Shown here in pieces: positions 24,459-34,751 of a stretch of DNA of 34,752 bases. This DNA comes from Legionellales bacterium (GTDB taxonomy: Bacteria; Pseudomonadota; Gammaproteobacteria; JAGOUN01). Within the stretch, counting starts at the first letter, position 1. Each line of letters opens with the position of its first letter. The DNA lies in assembly GCA_027486005.1 (NCBI GenBank), contig JAIXPZ010000058.1, forward strand, positions 1 to 34,752, given 5' to 3'. Under the pieces are notes generated by a model, which saw nothing but the letters and a program-made list of their open reading frames with translations, ran no database searches and had not been told where the DNA came from. The translations under genes and the position numbers were made by a program.

Positions 24459-26783
24459 ATGCTTAATAAAGAATTAGAATACACATTAAACAAAGCTTAC
24501 GATGTCGCGCGTTCAGAGCGCCATGAATTTATGACAGTAGAGCATTTGTCTTTAGCATTATTAGAAAACTTATCTGCCATTAATGTGCTTAAAGCATGTG
24601 GCGTTGATATTGAAATTTTACGTGATAATTTACTTGGATATTTACGAAATACTCTCGCGGCTTTTCCTAAAGATGTTTTTGATATAGAAACACAACCTAC
24701 TCTAGGATTTCAACGTGTTTTACAGCGTGCCGTTTTTCAGGTGCAATCAGCAGGTAAAGTTGAGGTGTCAGGAGCAAACGTTCTTGTTGCAATTTTTAGT
24801 GAGCAAGAAAGTCAAAGTGTTCGCTTTATGAAGCAACAACGTGTGTCGCGTATGGATGTTATTAACTATATTAATCGAGATTTTAAATCAAAAAATAATG
24901 AGGATGCAGAAGAGGGCGGAAGTACTTCTGAAAGCAGGGGAGATTTGAAAACTCAGCTATCACATAAAAGACCGCGAATTAGCCCAATTACTGAAGAAGA
25001 AATTGATCAAGAAGATGAACAGAAAAGCCCGTTAGAACGTTTTACTATTAATTTAAATCAACGTGCTAAACAAGGAAGCATTGATACTTTAATTGGCCGT
25101 GAAAAGGAAATAGAAAGAACCATTCAAATACTATCTCGTCGCAGAAAAAATAATCCACTATTAGTAGGCGAAGCTGGGGTTGGAAAAACTGCTATCGCCG
25201 AAGGTCTTGCAAAAATGATTGTAGACAAAAAAGCACCTAAAATTCTGGCGGGTAGTATTGTTTATGCTTTAGATTTAGGGGCGTTGTTAGCAGGCACTAA
25301 ATATCGTGGAGATTTTGAGAAGCGTTTAAAAGCAGTGTTGCGCAATTTAAGAGAACAGCCGCAATCAATATTATTTATCGACGAAATTCATACCATCATT
25401 GGTGCAGGTGCTGCTTCAGGTGGTGTTATGGATGTTTCAAATTTAATTAAACCTTTACTTGCTTCTGGTGAGCTCACTTGTATTGGGGCAACAACGTATC
25501 AAGAATATAGAAATATTTTTGAAAAAGACCACGCGCTTGCAAGACGTTATCAAAAAATAGATATTAAAGAGCCCACGATTGAGCAAACGCTTAATATTTT
25601 AAAAGGATTAAAAGCTAAGTTTGAAGAGCATCATGGGGTTCGTTACACCCTAAAAGCGTTGCAAACAGCGGCTGAGTTATCGGCTAAATATATTACTGAT
25701 CGTCAATTGCCTGACAAAGCGATTGATGTAGTTGATGAAGCAGGGGCGTATCAAAATTTACTGCCTGAGTCTAAACGCAAAAAAATGATTACTGTTGAAG
25801 ACATTGAGGTAGTGGTTGCAAAAATTGCGCACATTCCCCCGCAAAAAGTTTCTTCATCCGATAAAGAGCAGTTAAAGACATTGGTTCATAACCTAAAAAC
25901 TTTGGTGTTTGGTCAAGATGGTGCTATTGAGGCGTTAGGCTCAGCGATTAAACTGGCGCGTTCAGGTTTGCGCGATGAGAAAAAGCCAATTGGTTCATTT
26001 TTATTTGCAGGTCCAACAGGCGTGGGTAAAACAGAAGTTGCGAAACAACTTTCTGACATTCTTGGAATAAAATTAGTACGTTTTGATATGTCAGAATATA
26101 TGGAACGACATTCAGTATCGCGTTTAATTGGCGCGCCTCCAGGATATGTCGGTTATGAGCAGTCTGGCTTATTAACTGAGTTGGTGCATCAGAATCCGCA
26201 TTGTGTGTTGTTATTAGATGAAATTGAAAAGGCACATCCGGATATTTTTAATCTTCTATTGCAAGTCATGGATCATGGAAAATTAACGGATAACAATGGT
26301 CGTGAGGCAGACTTTAGGCACGTGATTTTAGTGATGACGTCCAATTGTGGCGCAGAAACATTGCAACGTAGCTCTATGGGCTTTAGCAAGCAAGATCATC
26401 GTACCGATCAAATGTCAGCGATTAATACAGCGTTCACGCCAGAGTTCAGAAATCGTTTAGACGCAGTAATTCAATTTAATCCATTAGATGAAAGAACGAT
26501 TGATAATGTGGTGAATAAATTTTTGATGGAATTAGAGGTTTTACTTGAGAGAAAAAATGTTGAGTTTGTCGTAGATCAACAGGCGAGAGCCTGGCTGGCA
26601 AAACATGGCTATGATCCTTTGATGGGCGCAAGACCAATGGAGCGATTAATTCAAGAAAAAATCAAAAAACCATTAGCAGAAGACCTATTATTTGGTGATT
26701 TGGTGAATGGTGGCGAAGTGGTTGTGACAGCGTTTAATGGTGAGCTTAAATTAAAGGTCAATGCATCAGCTCATGTGAATTAA
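24459..26783 (+). CDS. clpA: ATP-dependent Clp protease ATP-binding subunit ClpA
   Basis: ClpA is the AAA+ unfoldase that feeds proteins to ClpP. The protein has an N-domain (1-145), D1 with Walker A GEAGVGKT near 238, and D2 with Walker A GPTGVGKT near 520 and the FRNRLD sensor region near 662. The length of 774 is close to E. coli (758). The ClpP-docking loop has MGF (residues 640-642) where E. coli ClpA has IGL. AAAGGAA lies about 9 bases before ATG. No clpS gene is found in the 237 bases upstream, where enterobacteria have it; icd is there instead. infA follows convergently, as part of the conserved neighbourhood. Confidence 0.96.
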   Translation: MLNKELEYTLNKAYDVARSERHEFMTVEHLSLALLENLSAINVLKACGVDIEILRDNLLGYLRNTLAAFPKDVFDIETQPTLGFQRVLQRAVFQVQSAGKVEVSGANVLVAIFSEQESQSVRFMKQQRVSRMDVINYINRDFKSKNNEDAEEGGSTSESRGDLKTQLSHKRPRISPITEEEIDQEDEQKSPLERFTINLNQRAKQGSIDTLIGREKEIERTIQILSRRRKNNPLLVGEAGVGKTAIAEGLAKMIVDKKAPKILAGSIVYALDLGALLAGTKYRGDFEKRLKAVLRNLREQPQSILFIDEIHTIIGAGAASGGVMDVSNLIKPLLASGELTCIGATTYQEYRNIFEKDHALARRYQKIDIKEPTIEQTLNILKGLKAKFEEHHGVRYTLKALQTAAELSAKYITDRQLPDKAIDVVDEAGAYQNLLPESKRKKMITVEDIEVVVAKIAHIPPQKVSSSDKEQLKTLVHNLKTLVFGQDGAIEALGSAIKLARSGLRDEKKPIGSFLFAGPTGVGKTEVAKQLSDILGIKLVRFDMSEYMERHSVSRLIGAPPGYVGYEQSGLLTELVHQNPHCVLLLDEIEKAHPDIFNLLLQVMDHGKLTDNNGREADFRHVILVMTSNCGAETLQRSSMGFSKQDHRTDQMSAINTAFTPEFRNRLDAVIQFNPLDERTIDNVVNKFLMELEVLLERKNVEFVVDQQARAWLAKHGYDPLMGARPMERLIQEKIKKPLAEDLLFGDLVNGGEVVVTAFNGELKLKVNASAHVN

Positions 26784-26792
26784 TTTTTTTCT

Positions 26793-26818
26793 AATGTGCC
26801 AGAAAAGTCTGGCACATT
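26793..26818. terminator. Hairpin between convergent clpA and infA, possible bidirectional terminator
   Basis: AATGTGCCAGA-AAAG-TCTGGCACATT is a perfect 11-base stem with a 4-base loop in the 43-base gap between the two stops. T-rich stretches lie on both sides (TCTCTAATTTT on the plus strand, TTAGAAAAAA on the minus), so it could end both transcripts. Confidence 0.8.
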
Positions 26819-26826
26819 CTCTAATT

Positions 26827-27090
26827 TTAAGCTTTTTCTTTTTCGCCTTCAGTTTTTTCAGGCATTTTGTTATCTTTACTGCGATAAGTAATGCGACCTT
26901 TGCTGAGATCATAAGGTGTCATTTCAACCGTCACGATATCGCCGGTAAGAATGCGTATGTAATTTTTACGCATTTTTCCGGAAATATGGGCAATAACCAC
27001 GTGCCCGTTTTCGAGTTGAACTCGAAACATGGTGTTAGGCAAGGTGTCGATAACCTTGCCGTTCATTTCTAAGTGTTCTTCTTTTGCCAT
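26827..27090 (-). CDS. infA: Translation initiation factor IF-1
   Basis: IF-1 binds the 30S A site during initiation. The first 72 residues match the E. coli protein almost throughout, with [33 protein letters not shown] and [15 protein letters not shown]. After YRS the protein continues for about 15 charged residues ([15 protein letters not shown]), where most IF-1 proteins stop. The added tail has no motif I recognise. The gene is convergent with clpA. Downstream on the same strand the next genes are the toxin-antitoxin pair and trxB, so it probably has its own promoter or follows from them. Confidence 0.96.
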   Translation of the reverse strand: MAKEEHLEMNGKVIDTLPNTMFRVQLENGHVVIAHISGKMRKNYIRILTGDIVTVEMTPYDLSKGRITYRSKDNKMPEKTEGEKEKA

Positions 27091-27164
27091 AAATAAAATG
27101 CAAGCCTCTCAAAATTTGTACTGACGATAATATACACTAGTTATTTATTTGGTCCAGGAATTTT

Positions 27165-27560
27165 TCAGATTTGTGTCGAAAGAGAGACGCGTGCAAACCA
27201 GTGAGTTAATAAAGGATGATAACTGGCAAGATGCTTATAAATAGATTCTGCGAGCGCCTCATCATACGTATGACTTGTCAGGTTTCTGTCATCTGTCATG
27301 CGAATAGCAGTTTCAGTTTGGTTCTCATCAAGAAAACCCAGCTGAAAAGAAGCACGGATTACGGCCTTAGGAGAAGCAAGGTCTAAACCTTCGTTAGTTT
27401 TTACGTAATATTGAACATATTTCCATACTGCTTCAAAAGTGAATTCAAAACGTTGAATCGCCGCATCTCGTGTAATAGTATTTTTTTTTTCTTGAAGAAT
27501 CTCTGAGAAGCGTTGTAGCGCTCGTTGTGCTGTTATTTGTTTTTCGAGGAGTCGTGCCAT
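27165..27560 (-). CDS. HEPN-domain toxin (HepT-like), first HEPN/MNT pair
   Basis: The 131-residue helical protein carries the HEPN RNase motif RX4HXY: Arg92-N-L-T-S-His97-T-Tyr99. It resembles the HI0074-type nucleotidyltransferase substrate-binding proteins (FEFTFEAVWKYVQYY; PKAVIRASFQLGFLD). In related HepT/MntA systems the HEPN protein is an RNA-cutting toxin silenced when its partner AMPylates the tyrosine of this motif. AAGAAGG precedes ATG 27560 by 6 bases, and the start overlaps the nucleotidyltransferase gene by 28 bases. Toxin activity is inferred from the family. Confidence 0.85.
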   Translation of the reverse strand: MARLLEKQITAQRALQRFSEILQEKKNTITRDAAIQRFEFTFEAVWKYVQYYVKTNEGLDLASPKAVIRASFQLGFLDENQTETAIRMTDDRNLTSHTYDEALAESIYKHLASYHPLLTHWFARVSLSTQI

Positions 27561-27844
27561 AGAATACCTTCTTGTAGTACTTTTTTACGAAAATTTTCGC
27601 TGACTGTTGATAGGTCAACCACATCCACATAATAAGGTATAGTGGATTCTTCAAGCGCCTCTTTCAAGTTAGAAGCAAGGATGGGGGGAATAGGTGCTTT
27701 AGGTAGTAATGCGATATCAATATCTGAATAGCGTGTCGCCGTACCCTTTGCACGAGAGCCAAATAAATAAGCGTCAATCCTATGCTTCGCCAATTGTTGA
27801 GTGACGATGTGTTTTGCTTGTTGTAGATAAGCGCTTGAACTCAC
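27533..27844 (-). CDS. MNT nucleotidyltransferase antitoxin (MntA-like), first pair
   Basis: The 103-residue minimal nucleotidyltransferase has the GSX10DXD motif: Gly29-Ser30, ending at Asp41 and Asp43. A third acidic residue lies in YYVDVVD (Asp74). In characterised pairs this enzyme AMPylates the HEPN toxin and thereby inactivates it. The start is GTG 27844 (the nearby ATG runs straight into TGA). The gene comes before the HEPN gene and overlaps it by 28 bases. The pair sits between infA and trxB where E. coli has aat and cydCD, so it looks like an insertion in a conserved block. Confidence 0.87.
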   Translation of the reverse strand: MSSSAYLQQAKHIVTQQLAKHRIDAYLFGSRAKGTATRYSDIDIALLPKAPIPPILASNLKEALEESTIPYYVDVVDLSTVSENFRKKVLQEGILWHDSSKNK

Positions 27845-27912
27845 ATCTATACCCTAATGAATCAATACTCAAAAGAATAACATCACTTATATATTTTTAC
27901 TATCAAACATGC

Positions 27913-28893
<981 letters not shown>

Positions 28894-28934
28894 TTATACT
28901 GGCGCCAGTTCCAATTGTAAAAGCGATCCGTAGA

Positions 28935-31292
28935 GTGAATAGAATTCGTGAGATTATGGTTATTGTTGTCATTGGCCTGGCGTTGTTCTTTTTGCTCGCG
29001 CTTGCCTCTTATCACAGTACCGATTCGAGTTGGACGCATGTAGGTACAGATGCTACGCATAATTTAACTGGCGTTGTGGGTGCTTGGATTGCGGATGTTA
29101 CCTTTGTTTTGACTGGCTATATTGCATTTATTTTACCCTTTTTAATTGCAGCAATGGCGATTACCCAATGGAAATGCATTCGTCATTCAGCTGTAAAAAA
29201 TACCCCTCTTTGGTTGAGAGCATCAGGTCTTCTTTTATTCATGCTGACAGCGACGAGTTTTCTTTCACTTTATTTGCATCCTTTTTCGTCATTACCAGCG
29301 GGTTCTGGTGGAGTTCTAGGCGCTATCATTGGGCAGGTATTATTACGTTTGATTAATATTACTGGTGCCAGCATTTTTCTGATGGTGGGATTGTTGTCTG
29401 GTTTGACGCTTTGTTTAGATATTTCTTGGTTTAAAGTCGCGGATTTTCTGGGGCGGGCAGTTTTGTCTCTTTTAGGGAAAATATGGCAAAAAATGCCGCG
29501 TTTAACGTTGGCGCATCTAAAATCCACCGCTACATTCGTGGATAAAGAAGCAGAGGAAGATTTGCCGGAAGTTATGCCGAAGCTGCAAGCACGAGTTTCT
29601 GCTAAAAAACCTGTATCAGTTCCAGCGTTTGCGCATGAGTCTTTAGAAGATTTGCCTCCAAGAATGTTAGGAAAAATGCCGAAAAATGACGAACTTTCAT
29701 CGCCCCGTGACAATAATCGTGATGTAGGCTTGTCGTCGCGTGACTCTGGTCGTGGCATACAAAAAACAGTTAAAGATAAAAAACCTTCACAAGCGATACT
29801 TGCAGATGGAGACGTCCTCTTGAGCCTGGGTTTATTAAATCCACCAGAGCATTTAAGCCAGAACATGATGTCAGAGACTGAGCTGACCATGTTATCGCAA
29901 GAGGTAGAGCAACGATTGTTAGATTTCGGCATAAAAGTAGAAGTCGTTGCAGCGCACCCAGGGCCGGTGATTACACGATTTGAGTTGCTGCCTGCCCCAG
30001 GACTAAAAGCGAGTCGTATTAGTAATCTTGCAACGGATCTTGCTCGCTCTTTATCCGTTGTTCGAGTGCGAATTGTAGAGGTCATTCCAGGTAAATCAGT
30101 AGTGGGTTTAGAAATCCCGAATCGCGTGCGTGAAATTGTATATCTCAAAGAAGTGTTAGAGTCGAAACAATATCAACAAGCAAAATCGCCACTCAGTTTG
30201 GCATTAGGAAAAGATATTGCAGGACATCCTGTGGTAGTTGATTTAGCCAAAATGCCCCATCTTTTAGTGGCAGGAACAACCGGTGCGGGTAAGTCAGTAG
30301 GATTGAACGCAATGTTGTTAAGCCTGCTCTATAAAGCAACACCTGCAGAAGTACGCTTAATTATGGTCGATCCAAAAATGTTGGAACTTTCTATTTATGA
30401 AGGTATTCCACATTTATTAACACCAGTAGTGACAGATATGAAAGAAGCCGCCAATGCTTTGCGTTGGTGTGTCGCGGAAATGGAAAAACGCTATCGATTA
30501 ATGGCGACCCAAGGCGTTCGAAATCTCACCGGTTTTAATGAAAAAGTGCAAGAAGCCAGAAAAAATGGTGCGCCGATTATGGCGCCTGAATGGTATTCGC
30601 GTAGTGTGGAAAATGGCGAATTAGTCGCTTTGCCTATGATTGTTGTGGTGATCGATGAATTTGCCGATATGATTATGGTAGTGGGAAAGAAAGTCGAGCA
30701 GTTGATCGCACGTATTGCACAAAAAGCACGGGCGGCGGGAATTCATTTAATTTTAGCGACACAGCGTCCCTCTGTGAATGTTATCACTGGCTTGATTAAA
30801 GCTAATATTCCCACACGAATTGCATTTCAAGTATCTTCCAAGATTGATTCACGCACGATTTTAGATCAGCAGGGCGCGCAACAGCTTTTAGGTCATGGGG
30901 ATATGTTATATTTAGCTCCTGGCGCCGGTGTGCCCGTGCGTGTACATGGTGCTTTTGTTGCCGATGAAGAAGTGCATCGTGTCGTTGCTGCTTGGCGTGC
31001 CCAAGGAGATCCTGATTATTTAGAGTTAGGATTACAACAACATGACTCCGAAGAGGGTGATTCGAATAATGCCTTTGACTCCGACGATGAAGATGGCGAG
31101 CAAGATAAATTGTATGATCAAGCCGTGCAAATCGTGTTGGAAACTCGTAAAGCATCTATTTCTAGCATTCAACGTCGTTTAAAAATTGGGTATAACCGCG
31201 CTGCAAGATTAGTCGAGACAATGGAAAATGCAGGTTTAGTTGGTCCAATGGAAAATAACGGAACGCGTGAAGTCTATGCGCCGAGTTCTTAG
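28935..31292 (+). CDS. ftsK: DNA translocase FtsK
   Basis: FtsK is a septal DNA pump that clears chromosome dimers with XerCD. Four membrane segments lie in the first 170 residues, then a hydrophilic linker of only about 130-150 residues. The motor has Walker A GTTGAGKS near 447 and Walker [12 protein letters not shown] near 575. The C-terminal gamma winged helix ([32 protein letters not shown]), which reads polarity sequences and contacts XerD, is complete. At 785 residues it lacks the very long linker of E. coli FtsK (1329). GTG 28935 is used; ATG 28956 is an alternative. No good ribosome-binding site is visible. Confidence 0.95.
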   Translation: MNRIREIMVIVVIGLALFFLLALASYHSTDSSWTHVGTDATHNLTGVVGAWIADVTFVLTGYIAFILPFLIAAMAITQWKCIRHSAVKNTPLWLRASGLLLFMLTATSFLSLYLHPFSSLPAGSGGVLGAIIGQVLLRLINITGASIFLMVGLLSGLTLCLDISWFKVADFLGRAVLSLLGKIWQKMPRLTLAHLKSTATFVDKEAEEDLPEVMPKLQARVSAKKPVSVPAFAHESLEDLPPRMLGKMPKNDELSSPRDNNRDVGLSSRDSGRGIQKTVKDKKPSQAILADGDVLLSLGLLNPPEHLSQNMMSETELTMLSQEVEQRLLDFGIKVEVVAAHPGPVITRFELLPAPGLKASRISNLATDLARSLSVVRVRIVEVIPGKSVVGLEIPNRVREIVYLKEVLESKQYQQAKSPLSLALGKDIAGHPVVVDLAKMPHLLVAGTTGAGKSVGLNAMLLSLLYKATPAEVRLIMVDPKMLELSIYEGIPHLLTPVVTDMKEAANALRWCVAEMEKRYRLMATQGVRNLTGFNEKVQEARKNGAPIMAPEWYSRSVENGELVALPMIVVVIDEFADMIMVVGKKVEQLIARIAQKARAAGIHLILATQRPSVNVITGLIKANIPTRIAFQVSSKIDSRTILDQQGAQQLLGHGDMLYLAPGAGVPVRVHGAFVADEEVHRVVAAWRAQGDPDYLELGLQQHDSEEGDSNNAFDSDDEDGEQDKLYDQAVQIVLETRKASISSIQRRLKIGYNRAARLVETMENAGLVGPMENNGTREVYAPSS

Positions 31293-31343
31293 CGCTTATA
31301 TTATGCGTGGTAAAATACAGAAACTTTTATTATTGATTGGAGT

Positions 31344-31652
31344 ATGATGAGAATTTCTGAAGAAAAGCTTGATATTATTCGCACCTCTTTTAAAAAACAC
31401 TTTGATATTGAGGATCACCTCTGGGTGTTTGGTTCTCGGGTTGATGAAGAGAAGCGTGGTGGTGATCTTGATTTTTATGTGGAAACACATCAGCATCCTT
31501 CAAACGCATTAAAGAGTAAATTGGCGTTTGTTAATGATTTATGGCGTTCCTTCGGCGACCAAAAAATTGATGTGGTATTGAATTTATTGACAGTTTCTTT
31601 ATCGTTGCCTATCTATAGTGTTGCTAAACAAACCGGAGTGCAAATTGCATGA
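31344..31652 (+). CDS. MNT nucleotidyltransferase-like antitoxin, second HEPN/MNT pair
   Basis: The protein has 102 residues with a nucleotidyltransferase core: WVFGSRVDEEKRGGDLDFYVE contains Gly30-Ser31 followed, nine residues on, by Asp41-x-Asp43, and KIDVVLN holds a third Asp. The ATG codons at 31344 and 31347 lie just after GGAG. Its stop overlaps the HEPN gene's ATG in an ATGA junction, which couples their translation. The sequence is clearly different from the first MNT protein (27533), so the two pairs are not recent duplicates. It starts 51 bases after ftsK. Confidence 0.8.
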   Translation: MMRISEEKLDIIRTSFKKHFDIEDHLWVFGSRVDEEKRGGDLDFYVETHQHPSNALKSKLAFVNDLWRSFGDQKIDVVLNLLTVSLSLPIYSVAKQTGVQIA

Positions 31653-32122
31653 TTAAAAAAATAGCTTTTCAACAGGAAACATTACAATCAATTATTGAAG
31701 TCGCTCAGATTCATGCTAAACGCTTAAAATATGCAATGAAAAAACTTAATTCATATTTTCCGATTTCACCTGAAACGATTTTAACCCTTTCTGAAGATGA
31801 GCTACCCTTGTTTGAACTATACACGAGTCGTTTCTCGAAATTACAAGATTTGATGGGTAATGCATTATACCCCAAGTTATTGGCTTCAACTGGAGAGCCA
31901 GTGGATGAAATGACTTTTATTGACAGGTTGAATCGACTCGAGAAGTTAGGGGTGATTGATGATGCAGAAAACTGGATGAAGATGCGCCAAATCCGCAATC
32001 ATTTATCGCATGAATATCCGGACCAGCCTGAGTTGACTGCGGAATATCTGAATGATGCGTTTGATTTTGGAGTAACGCTACTTCCATACTTAGAGAAAAC
32101 GATTCAATTTTCTAAAATATAA
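31649..32122 (+). CDS. HEPN-domain toxin-like protein, second HEPN/MNT pair
   Basis: The 157-residue helical protein carries an RX4HXY motif: Arg116-N-H-L-S-His121-E-Tyr123, in the context MRQIRNHLSHEYPDQPE. The position near the C-terminal third and the RN...HEYP wording fit the HEPN toxins paired with nucleotidyltransferases. It is longer than the first HEPN protein (131 residues), with an extra LYTSRFSKLQDLMGNALYP segment. The tyrosine after the histidine is the site modified by the partner in characterised pairs. Only 12 bases separate its stop from the lolA start, so the pair probably shares the lolA transcript. Confidence 0.78.
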   Translation: MIKKIAFQQETLQSIIEVAQIHAKRLKYAMKKLNSYFPISPETILTLSEDELPLFELYTSRFSKLQDLMGNALYPKLLASTGEPVDEMTFIDRLNRLEKLGVIDDAENWMKMRQIRNHLSHEYPDQPELTAEYLNDAFDFGVTLLPYLEKTIQFSKI

Positions 32123-32134
32123 CCGGAGAATTAT

Positions 32135-32755
32135 GTGAAACGACAATTTTTTTTTCTGGTATTAATATTTAATTTTCACCTTGCTTTCGCAGAATCCCCC
32201 AGTGACTCACTTGCAAAACAATTAAGTCATGTAGTCACTTTTTCAAGTGATTTTACACAAGAAGTGCTAGGAGAAAAGGACGAGGTATTGCAACATTCTG
32301 TTGGAAGCATGCAATTCAATCGGCCTTCACTTTTTTATTGGCATGTGGTGTCGCCCAGTCCTCAAACGATGTGGTATCGAAATAATACATTGATTGTTTA
32401 TGATCCAGAATTAGCACAAGCAACGCTTAAAAAAGTCTACTCTAAAAAAGATCCTAGTTTACTGCCCTTAATGCTATTAACAGGCGATGCGGCATCAGTT
32501 TTGAAGAATTTCTCTGTTGAATTCGTTGATAAAAAATATATTTTAAAACCGATACCGGATGAAAAGGATACTTTGTTGATTGGGGTGATATTAATGCTCA
32601 ATTCAGATGGGGCTGTTCGAGAAATTCAATATCAAACCACGCTTGGCCAAAAAACAAAAATCACTTTTGAGCATGTGATTGTTAATAAAAAACTCGATCA
32701 GGCAATTTTTTTTGAGCAGCTTCCAAAAGACACTGATATAGTACATGTGGAGTAA
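32135..32755 (+). CDS. lolA: Outer-membrane lipoprotein carrier protein LolA
   Basis: LolA is the periplasmic chaperone that takes lipoproteins from LolCDE to LolB. A signal peptide MKRQFFFLVLIFNFHLAFA is followed by ESPSDSLAKQL. FSSDFTQEVL, GSMQFNRPSLFYWHV, IVYDPELAQATLKKV and LLTGDAASVL are the usual family segments. The length of 206 matches E. coli (203). GTG 32135 has GGAGA five bases upstream; an ATG two bases earlier runs into TGA at once. It follows ftsK as in E. coli, but with the HEPN/MNT pair inserted between. Confidence 0.94.
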   Translation: MKRQFFFLVLIFNFHLAFAESPSDSLAKQLSHVVTFSSDFTQEVLGEKDEVLQHSVGSMQFNRPSLFYWHVVSPSPQTMWYRNNTLIVYDPELAQATLKKVYSKKDPSLLPLMLLTGDAASVLKNFSVEFVDKKYILKPIPDEKDTLLIGVILMLNSDGAVREIQYQTTLGQKTKITFEHVIVNKKLDQAIFFEQLPKDTDIVHVE

Positions 32756-32761
32756 GTTGAG

Positions 32762-34000
32762 ATGACGATCAAAAACAGTCTGATGCTTGCTCTGAATAAA
32801 CGCATGCTACTAGTCTATTGGATAGGGTTTATTTCAGGCTTGCCGTTAATGTTAACCGGCAGCATTTTGCAAGCTTGGTTTGCAAGCGAGAATGTTAGTC
32901 TGACGAGTATTGGCTTGATAACTTTAGTAGGCCTACCGTATACCTACAAGTTTTTATGGGCGCCTGTTTTAGATAAATATCATTTGCCTATATCTAAATG
33001 TACACATCGTAGAAAAGCATGGATGATTCTCTGTCAATTTATATTGGCAGTGATTGTTTTTGTCATGTCGTTTTTATCGCCGACCAATCATTTGCTTTTA
33101 ATTGCTTTATTAGCGATTAGTATTGCAGTTTTTTCTGCAACACAAGATATGGCGATTGATGCCTATCGCACTGAATATTTGCGCGCCGACGAGAGAGGCA
33201 TGGGATCGGCGGCGTTTATTTTTGCTTATCGTTTGGCGACGCTGGTGGCAGGGGGAGTTGGACTTATTTTAGCGGATCAACTGGGTTGGCATATTTATTT
33301 TCTAGGCATGTCAATTTTAATGCTATTAGGAGTGTTGATTGCCTATTGTTTGCCGTCTACAACAGAAAAAAAAGATGTTTCATCAGGGTTTTTTAATATT
33401 TACATTAATCCATTTAAAGCATTTTTAACGCGAAAGTTTGCGGTATGGATACTGCTATTTATTATTTTTTATAAATTTGGAGATGCGTTTACTCAATCAT
33501 TAGGAACAGCATTTTTTTTAAGAGAATTACATCTTACGCTATCGCAAGTGGGCGTGTTGTTTAAAACAGTGGGATTTTTTAGCACTATATTAGGCGCTTA
33601 TTTGGGGGGATTTTTGCTGCCAACTTTGGGGTTATATAGAGCGTTATTGATTTTTGGAGTGTTGCAGGCCTTTGCCAATCTCGCTTTTGTTGCATTAGCT
33701 TTGTACGGAGCGATCCCTTGGTTGGTGATTTTTTCAGTCATGCTCGAGCTCGGTGCCTCAGGAATGGCTACAGTGGCTTTGGTCGCTTATTTAATGGCGT
33801 TATGTGATATTCGTTATACAGCGGCACAATTGGCTTTATTTACTGCTGTGATGACGGTAGGGCGCATAGGGGCTGGGCCATTAGCAAGTGCTGTTGTTCT
33901 GTATTGGGGCTGGGCAGTAATGTTTACACTAGGGTTTATTATTTCGCTGCCGATGCTTGGTTTATTGCCGAAGTTGAAGGCAACGATCCCGGATTGTTAA
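32762..34000 (+). CDS. ampG: AmpG-family muropeptide transporter (MFS)
   Basis: This 412-residue inner-membrane protein with about 12 membrane segments has AmpG landmarks: GFISGLPLMLTGSILQAWF, GLPYTYKFLWAPVLDKYHLP, HRRKAWM, and ATQDMAIDAYRTEYL. AmpG imports anhydromuropeptides for cell-wall recycling and, in some bacteria, ampC induction. GGAG lies shortly before ATG 32762 and the gap to lolA is 6 bases, so the two are probably co-transcribed. Its last 62 bases overlap the convergent lipoprotein gene. Confidence 0.87.
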   Translation: MTIKNSLMLALNKRMLLVYWIGFISGLPLMLTGSILQAWFASENVSLTSIGLITLVGLPYTYKFLWAPVLDKYHLPISKCTHRRKAWMILCQFILAVIVFVMSFLSPTNHLLLIALLAISIAVFSATQDMAIDAYRTEYLRADERGMGSAAFIFAYRLATLVAGGVGLILADQLGWHIYFLGMSILMLLGVLIAYCLPSTTEKKDVSSGFFNIYINPFKAFLTRKFAVWILLFIIFYKFGDAFTQSLGTAFFLRELHLTLSQVGVLFKTVGFFSTILGAYLGGFLLPTLGLYRALLIFGVLQAFANLAFVALALYGAIPWLVIFSVMLELGASGMATVALVAYLMALCDIRYTAAQLALFTAVMTVGRIGAGPLASAVVLYWGWAVMFTLGFIISLPMLGLLPKLKATIPDC

Positions 34001-34391
34001 CTGTTTTTGCAGTCATAGGTTTGATACGGATTACATTTGCATAAGAGTATTTTTTATCACCAAGCGGTACCAATATTAATGCGTCACCTCCCAAAGAACG
34101 TGCCTGATCTTTGAACATTTGATCGACTTGTGCTTGTTGTCGCTTGATTTTGTATTGATTGTATAGCGGTATTTTGACTGTTGTAATGACCTCAAAAGGT
34201 TCTGTTGGCATGTGCTCGGGAGTATAAATAACAATGCTTGAAGCAGAGTAAACAACTGCGCTTGGGCTGGCTACCAAGTTGCTGTCGGTGGATGATCTAT
34301 AGTAGCAAGATCGACTTGATGGCGTCGAGCAGCTCACAATCAGAGCAGTGTTCAGTACTAAAACAAAACTACAAAGCACTTTTTTGTGCAT
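33939..34391 (-). CDS. Putative lipoprotein of unknown function
   Basis: The 150-residue precursor has a lipoprotein signal: a hydrophobic stretch FVLVLNTALIVSCS with the lipobox cysteine at about residue 21. The mature part is Ser-rich at first. A compact domain follows, with EVITTVKIPLYNQYKIKRQQAQVDQMFKDQARSLGGDALILVPLG, whose ARSLGGDALI pattern recalls small RcsF/DUF4156-like outer-membrane lipoproteins; this likeness is loose. The C-terminus is disordered. AAGGGG precedes ATG 34391 by 6 bases. The 3' end overlaps ampG by 62 bases on the opposite strand. Confidence 0.72.
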   Translation of the reverse strand: MHKKVLCSFVLVLNTALIVSCSTPSSRSCYYRSSTDSNLVASPSAVVYSASSIVIYTPEHMPTEPFEVITTVKIPLYNQYKIKRQQAQVDQMFKDQARSLGGDALILVPLGDKKYSYANVIRIKPMTAKTVNNPGSLPSTSAINQASAAK

Positions 34392-34655
34392 TACACGCCC
34401 CTTAGAAAAAACACTTGCTACAATTTAACAAACTCGATGGTGAGAATAAAGTCTAATCTGTATCTTGTCAAACCAAAATGAAAATGTCCGCTTTTCCCCT
34501 TTTTTTTCTTTTACCGTGTTAACTCCTAAGCTTTTATCCTAAATTCAGCAGTTGGAAACGTAGCGAGCGAGCTTAAGGCGCTGAAGATAAGCGATTTTAT
34601 TGAGATTTTTTCCGAAAGCAGTGCTCACCTGCACGGTTCATCATTACACACATTT
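34392..34655. other. Spacer without a recognised gene
   Basis: The 264-base region before the transposase tail holds a short T-rich run (34500-34514) and a GC-richer patch with AGCGAGCGAGC (34561-34571). The part next to the transposase may be the terminal region of its insertion sequence. No gene or RNA was recognised. Confidence 0.5.
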
Positions 34656-34751
34656 TTAAGTAGCTCCCATAAGCCTTTTTGCTGCATTCAAACCGGCAAT
34701 AAAATCACGTAATCGCTGCATTCCTATCCAAAGCACTTTTACGCCAGGCGG
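34656..34751 (-). CDS. Transposase, C-terminal end (IS4-like), cut by the window edge
   Basis: On the minus strand the last codons read PPGVKVLWIGMQRLRDF, then IAGLNAAKRLMGAT and a stop at 34656. The VLWIGMQRLRDFIAGL wording matches the very C-terminus of IS4-type transposases (VLWRGxQRLxD). The rest of the gene lies beyond the right edge, so its intactness cannot be judged. Confidence 0.6.
   Translation of the reverse strand, partial: PPGVKVLWIGMQRLRDFIAGLNAAKRLMGAT

Noticed and set aside
29270-30148. Long minus-strand open frame (292 codons) inside ftsK
   Set aside because: It lies wholly antisense to the FtsK linker and motor start, has no family signature, and its Ser/Arg/Thr-rich composition is what reverse reading of a real gene gives.
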